This document shows, one piece after another, positions 52,549 through 60,317 of a stretch of DNA of 64,000 bases. Under the pieces are notes generated by a model. The model had not been told where the DNA came from. It searched no databases and worked only from the letters and a program-made list of their open reading frames with translations. The stretch is taken from the NCBI GenBank assembly GCA_005888315.1, contig VAWH01000072.1, positions 22,072 to 86,071 of the forward strand, in the 5' to 3' direction. Made by a program: the position numbers and the translations under genes. The stretch is from Actinomycetota bacterium. GTDB taxonomy: Bacteria; Actinomycetota; Thermoleophilia; Gaiellales; Gaiellaceae. Every line of letters begins with the position of its first letter. The stretch's first letter is position 1.

Positions 52549-53106
52549 GTGCACCCCGTCTTTGCAAGCCTGGCGGCCGCCGCGATCAGCTTTGCACCGG
52601 CGAATTACGCTACGTCCGGCCGCGAGGGCGTGCAGAAGGCAACCCCGGCTTCTGCGACTTCCTCGCGCGTGCAGCTTTCCGCGCTCGAGTCGCAGCTGCT
52701 CGGGAAGATCAACCTGACGCGCGGGCGGCGCGGCCTACGGCCGCTTCGACTCTCCGCGAGGCTGACCGCGGCGGCGAACCAGCATTCGGCCTCGATGGCC
52801 GCGAAGGGCTACTTCAGCCACGACTCTGCGAACGGCGGCTCGTTCTTCAAGCGCATCGCGAGCTTCTACACCTATCACGGCTACAGCAATTGGTCGGCCG
52901 GCGAGAACATCCTGTGGTCGTCGCCGGACATCGACCCGGGTGGTGCGCTGAGGCTGTGGATGAACAGCCCCGAGCACCGGGCGAACCTGCTCAACCGCAG
53001 CTGGCGCGAGATCGGCCTCAGCGCCGTCCACGCCGCGAACGCCCCGGGCGTCTACGGCGGCGACGAAGTCACGATCGTCACGGCCGATTTCGGCTTCCGC
53101 TACTGA
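52549..53106 (+). CDS. Secreted CAP/SCP-domain protein
   Basis: 185 residues. N-terminal export signal (FASLAAAAISFAPANYA), then a CAP domain with INLTRGRRGLRPLRLSARLTAAANQHSASM, YFSHDSANGGSF, WSAGENILW and WMNSPEHRANLLNRSWREIG: the complete motif set of YkwD-type proteins. Paralogue of the gene at 48575, but with a better conserved active-site cleft. Tail ends at a Tyr, 25 bp before tRNA-Arg. Confidence 0.88.
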   Translation: MHPVFASLAAAAISFAPANYATSGREGVQKATPASATSSRVQLSALESQLLGKINLTRGRRGLRPLRLSARLTAAANQHSASMAAKGYFSHDSANGGSFFKRIASFYTYHGYSNWSAGENILWSSPDIDPGGALRLWMNSPEHRANLLNRSWREIGLSAVHAANAPGVYGGDEVTIVTADFGFRY

Positions 53107-53131
53107 GTCTCAGCGCTACGCTTCAAACCGC

Positions 53132-53203
53132 GCGCCTGTAGCTCAGCGGAAGAGCAACGGCCTTCTAAGCCGTGGGTCGGAGGTTCGAATCCTCCCAGGC
53201 GCA
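53132..53203 (+). tRNA. tRNA-Arg (anticodon TCT)
   Basis: Acceptor GCGCCTG/CAGGCGC with A73, anticodon stem ACGGC/GCCGT with loop CTTCTAA, T-arm GGAGG-TTCGAAT-CCTCC. Reads AGA/AGG codons. CCA not encoded. Confidence 0.95.
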
Positions 53204-53246
53204 TCACGGGCGTTTCCGATGGCGAGGCTCGGGAAAGAGCGAGCGG

Positions 53247-53543
53247 ATGGGAATCATCCTCAGCCTGATCCTGATGGCGGTCGGCGCCATCCTCACCTGG
53301 GGCGTCAACTCGAGCGGCGGCAGCGTCGACGTCGACGTCGTCGGCGTCGTCCTGATGGTCGTCGGGTTCATCCTCTTCCTGATCTCGCTCGTCCTCTGGC
53401 GGACGTGGTGGGGCGCCGGCTTCTGGGGCTGGGGCCCGGAGCCGTACGCGGACGGTCCCGTCGTGCGGCGCCGCGCGTACTGGCCGACCCGGCGGCGGAC
53501 GACCTACGTCGACGAAGAGCCGCCGGCCGGGCCGCCTTACTGA
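53247..53543 (+). CDS. Small two-TM membrane protein (DUF6458-like)
   Basis: 98 residues. Two hydrophobic segments (IILSLILMAVGAILTWGV; VVGVVLMVVGFILFLISLVL) separated by SSGGSVDVDV, then an Arg- and Pro-rich cytoplasmic tail. This matches the short actinobacterial DUF6458 type. ATG 53247. The DJ-1 gene follows after 29 bp with its own ribosome site. Confidence 0.72.
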   Translation: MGIILSLILMAVGAILTWGVNSSGGSVDVDVVGVVLMVVGFILFLISLVLWRTWWGAGFWGWGPEPYADGPVVRRRAYWPTRRRTTYVDEEPPAGPPY

Positions 53544-53572
53544 TCCGGAAAACAACCCGAAGGGAGATCGTC

Positions 53573-54175
53573 ATGGCTGACGAGCTGCAGGGGAAGAAGA
53601 TCGCCTTCATCGCGACGGAGGGCGTCGAGCAGGTCGAGCTGACCGAGCCGTGGAAGGCCGTCGAGCGGGCCGGCGGGCAGCCGGAGCTGATCTCGATCGA
53701 GGACGACGAGTTCCACGCCTGGAAGCACTTCGACAAGGCAGACACGTTCAAGCCGGACAAGACGGCGGAGGAGGCTCAGGTCGGCGACTACGACGGGCTC
53801 GTCCTCCCGGGAGGCGTCGCCAATCCGGACCAGCTCCGGACGGACGAGAACGTCGTCGGCTTCATCCGCGACTTCGCTGCGGCCGGCAAACCGATCGGCG
53901 TCATCTGCCACGGGCCGTGGACGCTGATCGAGGCCGGCGTCGTCAAAGGCCGGAAGATCACCTCCTGGCCAAGCCTGCAGACGGATCTCCGCAACGCCGG
54001 CGCTGCGTGGGTCGACGAGGAGGTCGTCGTCGACGCCGGACTGGTCTCGAGCCGGAAACCCGACGATCTGCCCGCGTTCAACGCAAAGATCGTCGAGGAG
54101 TTCGCGGAAGGGACGCACGAAGAGTCCGCGGAGAAGACCGAGCAGGCGATTCACGCGGAGGCGACACCGTCGTAG
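53573..54175 (+). CDS. DJ-1/PfpI-family protein (type 1 glutamine amidotransferase-like)
   Basis: 200 residues. KKIAFIATEGVEQVEL at the start, DGLVLPGGVANPDQLR, and the nucleophile elbow IGVICHGPWTLIEAG with Cys at about residue 117; Glu of GVEQVEL sits where DJ-1 has its acid. PfpI/YhbO members act as stress proteins, deglycases or chaperones; the exact activity is debated. Ribosome site AAGGGAG before the ATG. A tandem repeat array starts 9 bp after the stop. Confidence 0.92.
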   Translation: MADELQGKKIAFIATEGVEQVELTEPWKAVERAGGQPELISIEDDEFHAWKHFDKADTFKPDKTAEEAQVGDYDGLVLPGGVANPDQLRTDENVVGFIRDFAAAGKPIGVICHGPWTLIEAGVVKGRKITSWPSLQTDLRNAGAAWVDEEVVVDAGLVSSRKPDDLPAFNAKIVEEFAEGTHEESAEKTEQAIHAEATPS

Positions 54176-54183
54176 TCCGTGCT

Positions 54184-54422
54184 AAACCCGGCTTAGAGGA
54201 AGCTCGGGTTCATGCCTCAAGCGACCTCGCGCCAAGGCGTCGCTTGCGACGCCGACCCAAAAGGCCGTGGCGGCTTTGCCGCCGCGGCCGGCTTAACCCG
54301 GCTTAGAGGAAGCTCGGGTTCATGCCTCAACCGACCTCGCGCCAAGGCGTCGCTTGCGACGCCGACCCAAAAGGCCGTGGCGGCTTTGCCGCCGCGGCCG
54401 GCTTAACCCGGCTTAGAGGAAG
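54184..54422. repeat. Tandem array of the 110-bp double-hairpin repeat (about 2.2 copies)
   Basis: GCTTAGAGGA recurs at 54191, 54301 and 54411, a period of exactly 110 bp; the two full units differ at one base. Each has GGCGTCGC-TT-GCGACGCC and GGCCGTGGCGGC-TTT-GCCGCCGCGGCC (for example 54263-54289), then GGCTTAACCCGGC. This is the reverse orientation of the array at 868, where the matching end is the complement of GCCGGGTTTAGCGG. The third unit is cut at 54422, where the HAD remnant begins. Confidence 0.88.
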
Positions 54423-54820
54423 TGCGCTCGACGGCGCTCGGGACCTGATCGTCGACCTGAAGGAGCGCGGCTTCACCGTGGTGCTCGCCAGCTCGTCGCC
54501 GGAGAAGGAGATCGACCACTGCCTCGATCTGCTCGATGCCCGCGAGCTGGCGGACAATTGGACGACGAACGACGACGTCGAGGCGACGAAGCCCGAGCCC
54601 GATCTCGTCCGGGCGGCGCTCGACAAGGCCGGCGCGGACGAGGCGGTGATGGTCGGGGACACCCCGTGGGACATCGAAGCGGCGCCAGGTCGGAATCGCG
54701 ACCGCGACCGTGATCACGGGCGGCCTCTCGGAACAGGAGCTACATGAGGCCGGCGCCGCGGCAGTCTTCGACTCGCTGCTCGAGCTCCGTCGCCATCTAG
54801 ACGACCCGCCGTTCGTCTAA
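54423..54820 (+). pseudogene. HAD-family phosphatase, 5'-truncated and frameshifted
   Basis: Codons from 54423 read ALDGARDLIVDLKERGFTVVL, ASSSPEKEIDHCLDLLDARE, then TKPEPDLVRAALDKAGADEAVMVGDTPWDIEAA: HAD motifs II, III and IV. Motif I (DxDGT) and the cap are absent because the repeat array abuts the domain. Near 54690 the frame shifts; the true C-terminus VGIATATVITGGLSEQELHEAGAAAVFDSLLELRRHL continues in another frame (in sections) to TAA 54818. Non-functional as it stands; the deletion end coincides with the repeat. Confidence 0.8.
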
Positions 54821-54826
54821 CTTCCT

Positions 54827-55594
54827 GTGAACCGCCTGCTCCCGCTTGCCGCGCTGATCGTCGCGGCGGGTTGCGGCGGTGGCCACACCCGTGCGGTTTC
54901 CCAGGGCGGCCCAAGCGGCGCGGTCTCCGAGCACGGCCCGCTGGGGCAAGGCGCCGACGCCGTCTGGTACTACCCCGCCGCCGGGAAGGCGCACTCGATC
55001 GTGATCTTCCTGCACGGCTACAGCGGCGAGGCGCGCGAGGAAACCCCGGTCAACCATGTGCCGTGGCTCCGCCACCTCGCGAAGCAGGGCGACGACGTCA
55101 TCTACCCGCGCTACGAGCGCGGCGGTGGCCCGAATCCGTTCCCGCACCTCGATGCTGGTGTGAGCGCAGCGCTGGCGAGGCTCGGTGACCCGAAGCTGCC
55201 CACCGTCGTGATTGGCTACTCGCGCGGAGCGAGGATCGCAGTCGACTACGCCGCCTTCGAGGCCGCGCGCGGGCACGAGCCACGCGCCGTCCTCGCCGTG
55301 TTCCCGGCGGTCAACGCACCGTTCGAGGTACTCGGCCCGCTCGACGAGCTCGATGCGAAGACGGAGATCGTGATGATGATCGGCGACCGCGACACCGGCG
55401 TCGCCGGCAGCGGCGCGCGTCTACTTCTCGAGAGGCTCGCACGGGTCGGCTTCCCGCCTGACCGGATCAAGATCCTCGGCGCCAAATCAACAAAGGGCTT
55501 CGTCGCGAACCACACGTCGCCCCTCGAGACGACCCCTGGCGCGCGGAACGCCTTCTGGAAACCCGCCGACAGGCTCATCAACTCCGTGCGCTAA
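54827..55594 (+). CDS. Lipoprotein alpha/beta hydrolase
   Basis: 255 residues. N-terminal lipoprotein signal LLPLAALIVAAGCGGG with the lipobox Cys at residue 16. Hydrolase core: IVIFLHGYSGE (oxyanion loop), nucleophile elbow VVIGYSRGARIAVD, IVMMIGDRDTGVAG (acid strand) and FVANHTSPLE with the His. Probably an exported esterase. GTG start 6 nt after the HAD remnant stop with a TAACTT box close by. Confidence 0.78.
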   Translation: MNRLLPLAALIVAAGCGGGHTRAVSQGGPSGAVSEHGPLGQGADAVWYYPAAGKAHSIVIFLHGYSGEAREETPVNHVPWLRHLAKQGDDVIYPRYERGGGPNPFPHLDAGVSAALARLGDPKLPTVVIGYSRGARIAVDYAAFEAARGHEPRAVLAVFPAVNAPFEVLGPLDELDAKTEIVMMIGDRDTGVAGSGARLLLERLARVGFPPDRIKILGAKSTKGFVANHTSPLETTPGARNAFWKPADRLINSVR

Positions 55595-55635
55595 GCCGCG
55601 GCTGCGAAGGAGCCGGAACCTCGGTGCGGTAAGTC

Positions 55636-55802
55636 GCCGCGCCCGACCTGCGCGGGCGCGGCTCGCGAACGTTTGACCTCAGACGAAACCGCGAAAAGTC
55701 GTCATGGCCCGCTTCGCGGGCCGGACTTTTCGCGGTGAGGTGGCGCGTCGGCGTCGCTTGCGACGCCGACTTGGAGGACGTCCCGGCTTTGCCGGGGCGT
55801 CC
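55636..55802. repeat. Cluster of four hairpins including a repeat copy
   Basis: In order: GCCGCGCCCG stem (55636-55662); a nested hairpin with 13-bp outer arms ACCGCGAAAAGTC (55688-55700 with 55724-55736) and inner GGCCCGC-TTC-GCGGGCC; GTCGGCGTCGC-TT-GCGACGCCGAC (55747-55770); and GGACGTCCCGGC-TTT-GCCGGGGCGTCC (55776-55802). The last two are a copy of the double-hairpin repeat. This fills most of the 254-bp gap between the hydrolase and tRNA-His. Confidence 0.75.
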
Positions 55803-55848
55803 GTCTAATGCCGGTTAGCAAAGCCGCTGCCGGTGGGCCTCCGGCGAG

Positions 55849-55922
55849 GGTGGCGGACGGGACTCGAACCCGCGACCACCGGGACCACAACCCGGGGCTC
55901 TACCAACTGAGCTACCGCCACC
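55849..55922 (-). tRNA. tRNA-His (anticodon GTG)
   Basis: Read on the minus strand: acceptor GTGGCGG/CCGCCAC with an extra G-1 opposite C73 as required for His identity, anticodon loop TTGTGGT, T-arm CGGG-TTCGAGT-CCCG. CCA not encoded. Confidence 0.95.
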
Positions 55923-55949
55923 GCGCAGCGGAGACAGAATAGCCGCGTC

Positions 55950-56876
55950 TTGAAGACGCTTGCCTCTCGCCGCTTCCCCGGGCCGGCCTGGGACGAGCTC
56001 GACGACGTCGAATATCTGACCGCGGCGCTCCCGGACGGCGCGGGTGGGCGCCGCGACGACGTGCTGGCGCTCGCCGTTGTCGGCGAACGGATCGACGGCG
56101 AGACGCTCGACCTGTTCCCGAACCTCAGAATCGTCGCGAACTACGGCGTCGGCTACGACTCGATCGATTCGGCCGCGTGCGCGGCGCACGGAGTCGCGCT
56201 GACGAATACGCCCGGCGTGTTGACGGCGGCGACTGCCGATCTCGCGTTCGCGCTGTTGCTCGCGGTCAGGCGGCGGCTCGTCGTCTCCGACGGTGCTGTC
56301 CGTGAGGGCCGCTGGCGTGGCGGTTGGGCCGAGCCGGACTTCCTCGGCCGCGACGTCGCGGGGTCGACGCTTGGGATCGTCGGCTTGGGCAGGATCGGCC
56401 GAGCCGTTGCGACGCGTGCCGCGGCCTTCGACATGCGCGTGCTCCACCACTCCCGCCGGCAGGGTCAAGAAGGTTGGCGCGAGCTCGACGACCTGCTCAC
56501 CGAGGCCGACGCCGTCACGCTGCATCTGCCGCTGACCCACGAGACGCGCGGCCTGCTGGACGCCCGGCGGTTGGGGCTCCTCCGCGACGGTGCCTCCCTC
56601 GTCAACACGGCCCGCGGCGCGATCGTCGACGAGGAGGCACTGGTGCGAGAGCTCGTCTCCGGCCGGATCGAAGCGGGCCTCGACGTCTTCGCACATGAGC
56701 CGGAGGCGCCGCGCGAGCTGCTGGCGCTACCGAACGTCGTCCTGACTCCCCACGTCGGCAGCGCGACGACGGAGACTCGCGAGGCGATGACACGCGTCCT
56801 CGTCGACAACCTGCTCGCCGCTGCTCGAGGGGAAAGGCCGCCGAACCTCGTCTACCCTGATGCCGAGGCCCCGTAG
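55950..56876 (+). CDS. D-isomer-specific 2-hydroxyacid dehydrogenase
   Basis: 308 residues. Rossmann motif TLGIVGLGRIGRAVATRA (about 141-158), catalytic Arg in NTARGAIVDEEAL, Glu in DVFAHEPEAP and His in LTPHVGSATTETRE. YGVGYDSIDSAACAAHG is typical of glyoxylate/hydroxypyruvate reductases. NAD(P)-dependent reduction of a 2-oxoacid. TTG start. The stop codon (56874-56876) lies inside the tRNA-Arg gene, so the coding end and the tRNA 5' end share 10 nt. Confidence 0.92.
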   Translation: MKTLASRRFPGPAWDELDDVEYLTAALPDGAGGRRDDVLALAVVGERIDGETLDLFPNLRIVANYGVGYDSIDSAACAAHGVALTNTPGVLTAATADLAFALLLAVRRRLVVSDGAVREGRWRGGWAEPDFLGRDVAGSTLGIVGLGRIGRAVATRAAAFDMRVLHHSRRQGQEGWRELDDLLTEADAVTLHLPLTHETRGLLDARRLGLLRDGASLVNTARGAIVDEEALVRELVSGRIEAGLDVFAHEPEAPRELLALPNVVLTPHVGSATTETREAMTRVLVDNLLAAARGERPPNLVYPDAEAP

Positions 56877-56938
56877 CTCAGTGGATAGAGCGGCGGACTT
56901 CGAATCCGCGTGCGCAAGTTCGATTCTTGCCGGGGCCA
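56867..56938 (+). tRNA. tRNA-Arg (anticodon TCG)
   Basis: Acceptor GGCCCCG/CGGGGCC with A73, D-arm AGCTCAGTGGATAGAGC, anticodon stem GCGGA/TCCGC with loop CTTCGAA, T-arm with TTCGATT. Overlaps the upstream coding end by 10 nt on the same strand. CCA not encoded. Confidence 0.93.
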
Positions 56939-56940
56939 TC

Positions 56941-57046
56941 GCCGACACGAGTCCGGCCCTCGCTGCGCGAGGGCGATGACGACTCGCGTCGGCTCTGCTT
57001 CTTCGGCAGACCGCTGTGCGCCGCGGCCGCGCAGGTCGGCCGCGGC
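56941..57046. terminator. Hairpin cluster between tRNA-Arg and the convergent DUF1385 gene
   Basis: Three hairpins: 13-bp arms GCCGACACGAGTC with one mismatch (56941-56993) enclosing CCCTCGC-TGC-GCGAGGG; TCTGC...GCAGA (56994-57010); and GCCGCGGCC...GGCCGCGGC (57020-57046). Symmetric structures between convergent genes fit a two-way transcription stop. The last hairpin resembles the GC stem of the 110-bp repeat. Confidence 0.55.
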
Positions 57047-57050
57047 AGCG

Positions 57051-57824
57051 TTAGGTCGAAAGCTCTCTCGACAGGACCGACTGGACTGCCCGCAGGGCCA
57101 CGCGGGTGTCTTCGAGGCGCGGCTCTCTCGTCGTGATTCTTTGCAAGCCGAGGCCGGGGAGGAGAAAAGCCCTTGCGAAGCGCCGCGTCGAGCTCTCGAC
57201 GGCGAGCCACAGCTCCATTGTCAGCGCCAGCGAGAGGAGGACGACGGCGGCTGACGCATAGATCGTCGGCCCGAAGGGCCAGACGCGCTCGAGGAGGACG
57301 GCCACCGGGAACACCAGTGCTGCGAAGTTCGTGCCGCAGCGTGCCGCGAAGCGGGTTGGGCGAGCCGCGCCGCGCCAGGTCTCGGCGAGACGGCGCTCCT
57401 CCGCGGCTGCGATCGCTCGATGCTCGGCACCGTGCAGCGCCAGCGTGCGGCCGCGCAGGAGCCAGAGGACGAGAGCGAGGGTGACCGAGAGACCCGCGAT
57501 CAGAGAAACGCGATGCGGGAGGAATGCGAACAGAAGCGGAGCGGCGACCGCGGTTGCGAGCAGCAAGCGTTCCCGCGGCTTCGCGACGCCACCGCGGCGG
57601 AAGAGCGGCGACAGGGAGAGCCCTAGCCGAACGAGGCCTCGCAAGAGCGGAACGTTCCGAAGCCGCCTGCGCGGTGCCGGCATCGCGCCCTCGCGCAGGG
57701 TCCCGTCGACGCCGGCGAAGGCCCAAAAGCGCTCGCTGACGATCGCGACGCCGTCAGGCCTTGCCATACCACCGAGGCGTGGGAGGGCTTGCGCACCGTC
57801 GATGCCGGCAAGGACGAACTCCAC
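57051..57824 (-). CDS. DUF1385 (YqhQ-like) membrane protein, start uncertain
   Basis: About 257 residues. LPRLGGMARPDGVAIVSERFWAFAG near the start and, in the middle, LALHGAEHRAIAAAEERRL followed by RFAARCGTNFAALVFP match the DUF1385 core (HGAEHK..RCGT). Four to five membrane segments. C-terminus LGLQRITTREPRLEDTRVAL is also typical. GTG 57824 or TTG 57827 chosen, as they follow a weak AAGG; ATG 57767 is a shorter option, and a TTG at 57860 lies in a hairpin. Role of the family is not established. Confidence 0.8.
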   Translation of the reverse strand: MEFVLAGIDGAQALPRLGGMARPDGVAIVSERFWAFAGVDGTLREGAMPAPRRRLRNVPLLRGLVRLGLSLSPLFRRGGVAKPRERLLLATAVAAPLLFAFLPHRVSLIAGLSVTLALVLWLLRGRTLALHGAEHRAIAAAEERRLAETWRGAARPTRFAARCGTNFAALVFPVAVLLERVWPFGPTIYASAAVVLLSLALTMELWLAVESSTRRFARAFLLPGLGLQRITTREPRLEDTRVALRAVQSVLSRELST

Positions 57825-57895
57825 CAAGCAAACCTTGCCTGGGTCGAGGCCGCCCGGCAATGGGTCGGGCGGCCTACTTCACGAACGAGTGGGGC

Positions 57896-57973
57896 CTACC
57901 ACCTACCGCGCGAGAAGAAGCCGAGCAGCGCAAGCACGAGAACGATGATCAGGATGATCCAGAGAATGCTCAA
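57896..57973 (-). CDS. Tiny membrane protein (25 aa)
   Basis: TTG 57973 to TAG 57896: a 25-residue peptide with one long hydrophobic stretch (ILWIILIIVLVLALLGFF) and a basic end RGRW. A strong ribosome site (GGGAGGAGG) lies 8-9 nt upstream, unusual in this leaderless-rich genome and good evidence that it is translated. Resembles short DUF3309-like membrane peptides. Lies between the secreted protein gene at 58270 and DUF1385, same strand. Confidence 0.7.
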   Translation of the reverse strand: MSILWIILIIVLVLALLGFFSRGRW

Positions 57974-57979
57974 TTGGGG

Positions 57980-58270
57980 TCACCTCCTCCCGGGCGTCGT
58001 CGTTTCCCTACAACGGGATTCCGACCGCGAAGGTTTCGCAAGCGGTCCGGCTCTGGTTAGCGCGAAATGCAGCCGGTCGCTGCCGGCGCGGCGGGGCACG
58101 ACGCGCCCCTCGAGCACCGTCACGCGTGTCGAAGAGGTTCCCCACGTGCAAGTGTCGCCGGCACGGCGGGTCTTCGCTCCGGTTGCCTGCGAAGCGCTGA
58201 GACCGAGCACCGTCACCAGAGCAAGCGCGAGCATGAGCAGACGAACGAGCAGATAGGCGCGAGCGGCCAC
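57980..58270 (-). CDS. Possible small secreted protein
   Basis: 96 residues from GTG 58270. A signal-like N-terminus (RAYLLVRLLMLALALVTVLGLSASQA) followed by about 70 residues with GDTCTWGTSSTRVTVLEGRVV and a basic C-terminus. It fills the gap between Ku (divergent) and the tiny membrane peptide, 6 nt away. No family recognised; codon use looks coding. Confidence 0.45.
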   Translation of the reverse strand: MAARAYLLVRLLMLALALVTVLGLSASQATGAKTRRAGDTCTWGTSSTRVTVLEGRVVPRRAGSDRLHFALTRAGPLAKPSRSESRCRETTTPGRR

Positions 58271-58331
58271 AGCCTTGCCGGTTACCGGCCGAGTGCGTTT
58301 TTCCTGCCCCGGTGCAGGGCAAAGAGAGGCG

Positions 58332-59258
58332 GTGCCGAGGGCGATTTGGAGCGGCTCGATCAGCTTCGGGCTCGTCAACGTGCCCGTGCGCATGTACAGC
58401 GCGATCTCCGAGCACAAGCTCCACTTCCACTTCGTGCACGAACCGGACGAGAGCCCGATCGGCTACCAGAAGGTCTGCAAGCTCGAGGACAGGCCGGTCC
58501 CCGACGACGAGATCGTCAAGGCGTTCGAGTTCGAGCCCGGCGAGTACGTCTTCATGGACGACGAGGACTTCGAGGCCGCGCGCGCCGAGGGCTACAAGAC
58601 GATCGAGATCACCGACTTCGTCCCTTACGAGCAGGTCGACCCGATCTACTTCGCGCGCACCTACTACCTCGGCCCCGAGGAAGGCGGCGAGAAGGTCTAC
58701 ACGCTCCTGCTGCGCGCGCTGGAGGATTCGGGGTTCGCCGGAATCTCGAAGTTCGTCATGCGCGACCGGCAATTTCTCGGCGCGCTACGGGTCCGGGACG
58801 GGATGCTCACCCTCGAGCAGATGTACTTCGCCGACGAGATCCGCTCGCTCGACGAGATCAAGCCGCAGCGGACGGAGGTTTCGAAGGAAGAGCTCGCGAT
58901 GGCCGAGCAGCTGATCGACAACTTCGCCGGTGACTTCAAGCCGCAGAAGTACACGGACACCTATCGCGACGCCCTCTGCGAGATCATCCGCGACAAACGC
59001 GCCGGCAAGGAGGTCCATCACGCCCCCGAAACCGAGGAGGCGGCGCCGCCCGATCTGCTCGAGGCTCTCCGCGCGAGCATCGCGGCAGCGGACCGGGGCC
59101 GCGGCCGACCGCCTCGGCGAGCGAGCCGCTCGCGCAACGGATCTCGCGGCGATCTCTCCGGTCTCTCGAAGGCAGAGCTCGACCACCGAGCCCGCAAGGC
59201 GAAGATTCCCGGGCGCTCGAAGATGTCGAAGGACGAGCTGATCGAAGCGTTGAGCTAG
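58332..59258 (+). CDS. ku: Ku protein for non-homologous end joining
   Basis: 308 residues. Prokaryotic Ku core: AIWSGSISFGLVNVPVRMYSA at the start, EDFVPYEQ-like DFVPYEQVDPIYFARTYYLGP, and RTEVSKEELAMAEQLIDNFAGDF. It forms a ring on DNA ends and recruits LigD. The C-terminal 45 residues (SGLSKAELDHRARKAKIPGRSKMSKDELIEAL in two helices) form a SAP/Rho_N-like DNA-binding extension. GTG 58332 chosen because the core begins right there. No ligD in the window. Confidence 0.93.
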   Translation: MPRAIWSGSISFGLVNVPVRMYSAISEHKLHFHFVHEPDESPIGYQKVCKLEDRPVPDDEIVKAFEFEPGEYVFMDDEDFEAARAEGYKTIEITDFVPYEQVDPIYFARTYYLGPEEGGEKVYTLLLRALEDSGFAGISKFVMRDRQFLGALRVRDGMLTLEQMYFADEIRSLDEIKPQRTEVSKEELAMAEQLIDNFAGDFKPQKYTDTYRDALCEIIRDKRAGKEVHHAPETEEAAPPDLLEALRASIAAADRGRGRPPRRASRSRNGSRGDLSGLSKAELDHRARKAKIPGRSKMSKDELIEALS

Positions 59259-59274
59259 TGGATGGGGCGTTCGG

Positions 59275-60069
59275 CTGCCTGAGCAGAAGCACCTCAGCGT
59301 CGTCCCGGATGTCGAGGAAGAGCTGGATCGGCTGTACGCCCTTCCGCTCGAGGAATTCACGAAGGAGCGGAACGACCTCGCGCGGCGCCTGAGCAGGGCG
59401 GGGCGCGGCGATGCGGCGGACGAGGTCAAGAAGCTCGCCAAGCCGAGCATTCCGGTCTGGACGGCGAACCAGCTTGCGCGCCGCGAGCCGGGCGAGGTGC
59501 GGGCCCTGTTGCGGTCGGCGGAGGAGCTGCGCAAGGCGCAGCAGCGAGCGCTCGGGGGCAAGGGCGGTTCCGACCTGCAGGATCGGCTCGCGGAGCAGCG
59601 CCGGTCGGTGCGGGCGCTGGCGCGCCTCGGTCGCGACATCCTCGCCAACGAAGGTCGCTCGGTCAGCGACGCGATCGTCGGGCGGATCGCGAAGACGCTC
59701 GACGCGGCCGCGCTCGACGAAGGGTGGCGGTTTCAGCTTCGCGCCGGTCGTCTGACCGAAGAGCTCGAGCCGCCGGGCTTCGAGGCCCTCGCCGGCATGG
59801 CTTCGGCGCGGCGGGCGCGGAAGGGCGCCGCAGCCGCGAAACCGAAGCCCGAAAGGATCGGCGAGGCCCGCCGCCGAGTTCAGGAGGCGCAGCGCGAGGC
59901 GCGCGCGCGTGCGCGCGAGGCCGACCAGGCCGAAGCCGAGGCCCAGCGCGCCGAGAGGGCAGCCGGCGAAGCGCACCAGACCGCTCGGGCCGCGCGCAAA
60001 CGCGCCGACGAGGCGCAGCGCGCGCTCGCCGAGGCCGAGGCCGCCCTGCGGAAGACGCAGCGGAGCTAG
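59275..60069 (+). CDS. Hypothetical coiled-coil protein, start unclear
   Basis: The open frame runs from 59254 to TAG 60067 but the first GTG is at 59497, inside what reads as a conserved domain: VEEELDRLYALPLEEFTKERNDLARRLSRAG (in parts), KKLAKPSIPVWTANQLARREP. The true start is therefore upstream, perhaps CTG 59275. The C-terminal 100 residues are an Ala/Arg/Glu-rich coiled coil (EAQREARARAREADQAEAEA). Typical actinobacterial protein of unknown role, 16 bp after Ku. Confidence 0.6.
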   Translation: MPEQKHLSVVPDVEEELDRLYALPLEEFTKERNDLARRLSRAGRGDAADEVKKLAKPSIPVWTANQLARREPGEVRALLRSAEELRKAQQRALGGKGGSDLQDRLAEQRRSVRALARLGRDILANEGRSVSDAIVGRIAKTLDAAALDEGWRFQLRAGRLTEELEPPGFEALAGMASARRARKGAAAAKPKPERIGEARRRVQEAQREARARAREADQAEAEAQRAERAAGEAHQTARAARKRADEAQRALAEAEAALRKTQRS

Positions 60070-60104
60070 CTCTCCGAGGCCGCGCTGCCGTAGGCGTAGT
60101 GGAG

Positions 60105-60260
60105 CTAGTTCTCGTCCGCCGGAGGCTCGTTGACGACCGGGTCGGTTGCGAGCCGCTCGGCAGCCTGCCGAGTCTCGTCCGCGACCTCGTCGGTCATCTC
60201 CACGAACTTGTTCTCGTCCGTGAGCCGGCTCTCTCGCTCTCGGTCTTGCTCGTCGGTCAT
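60105..60260 (-). CDS. Small hydrophilic protein (51 aa)
   Basis: 51 residues, almost all charged or polar: TDEQDRERESRLTDENKFVE, then MTDEVADETRQAAERLATDP and a short tail. ATG 60260 with AGGGG 4 nt upstream, TAG stop. Likely helical. No family recognised. The convergent coiled-coil gene ends 35 bp away. Confidence 0.55.
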   Translation of the reverse strand: MTDEQDRERESRLTDENKFVEMTDEVADETRQAAERLATDPVVNEPPADEN

Positions 60261-60317
60261 CCCCTGCTCGTTCCCGCGCGCTCTACTCTGTAACCCCGTG
60301 ATGCGGGCGTGGCGCTC

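Noticed and set aside
54211..54420. Short proteins encoded by the repeat arrays (RQGVACDADPKG type)
   Set aside because: They are translations of the 110-bp repeat; frames stay open only because of the GC-rich hairpins.
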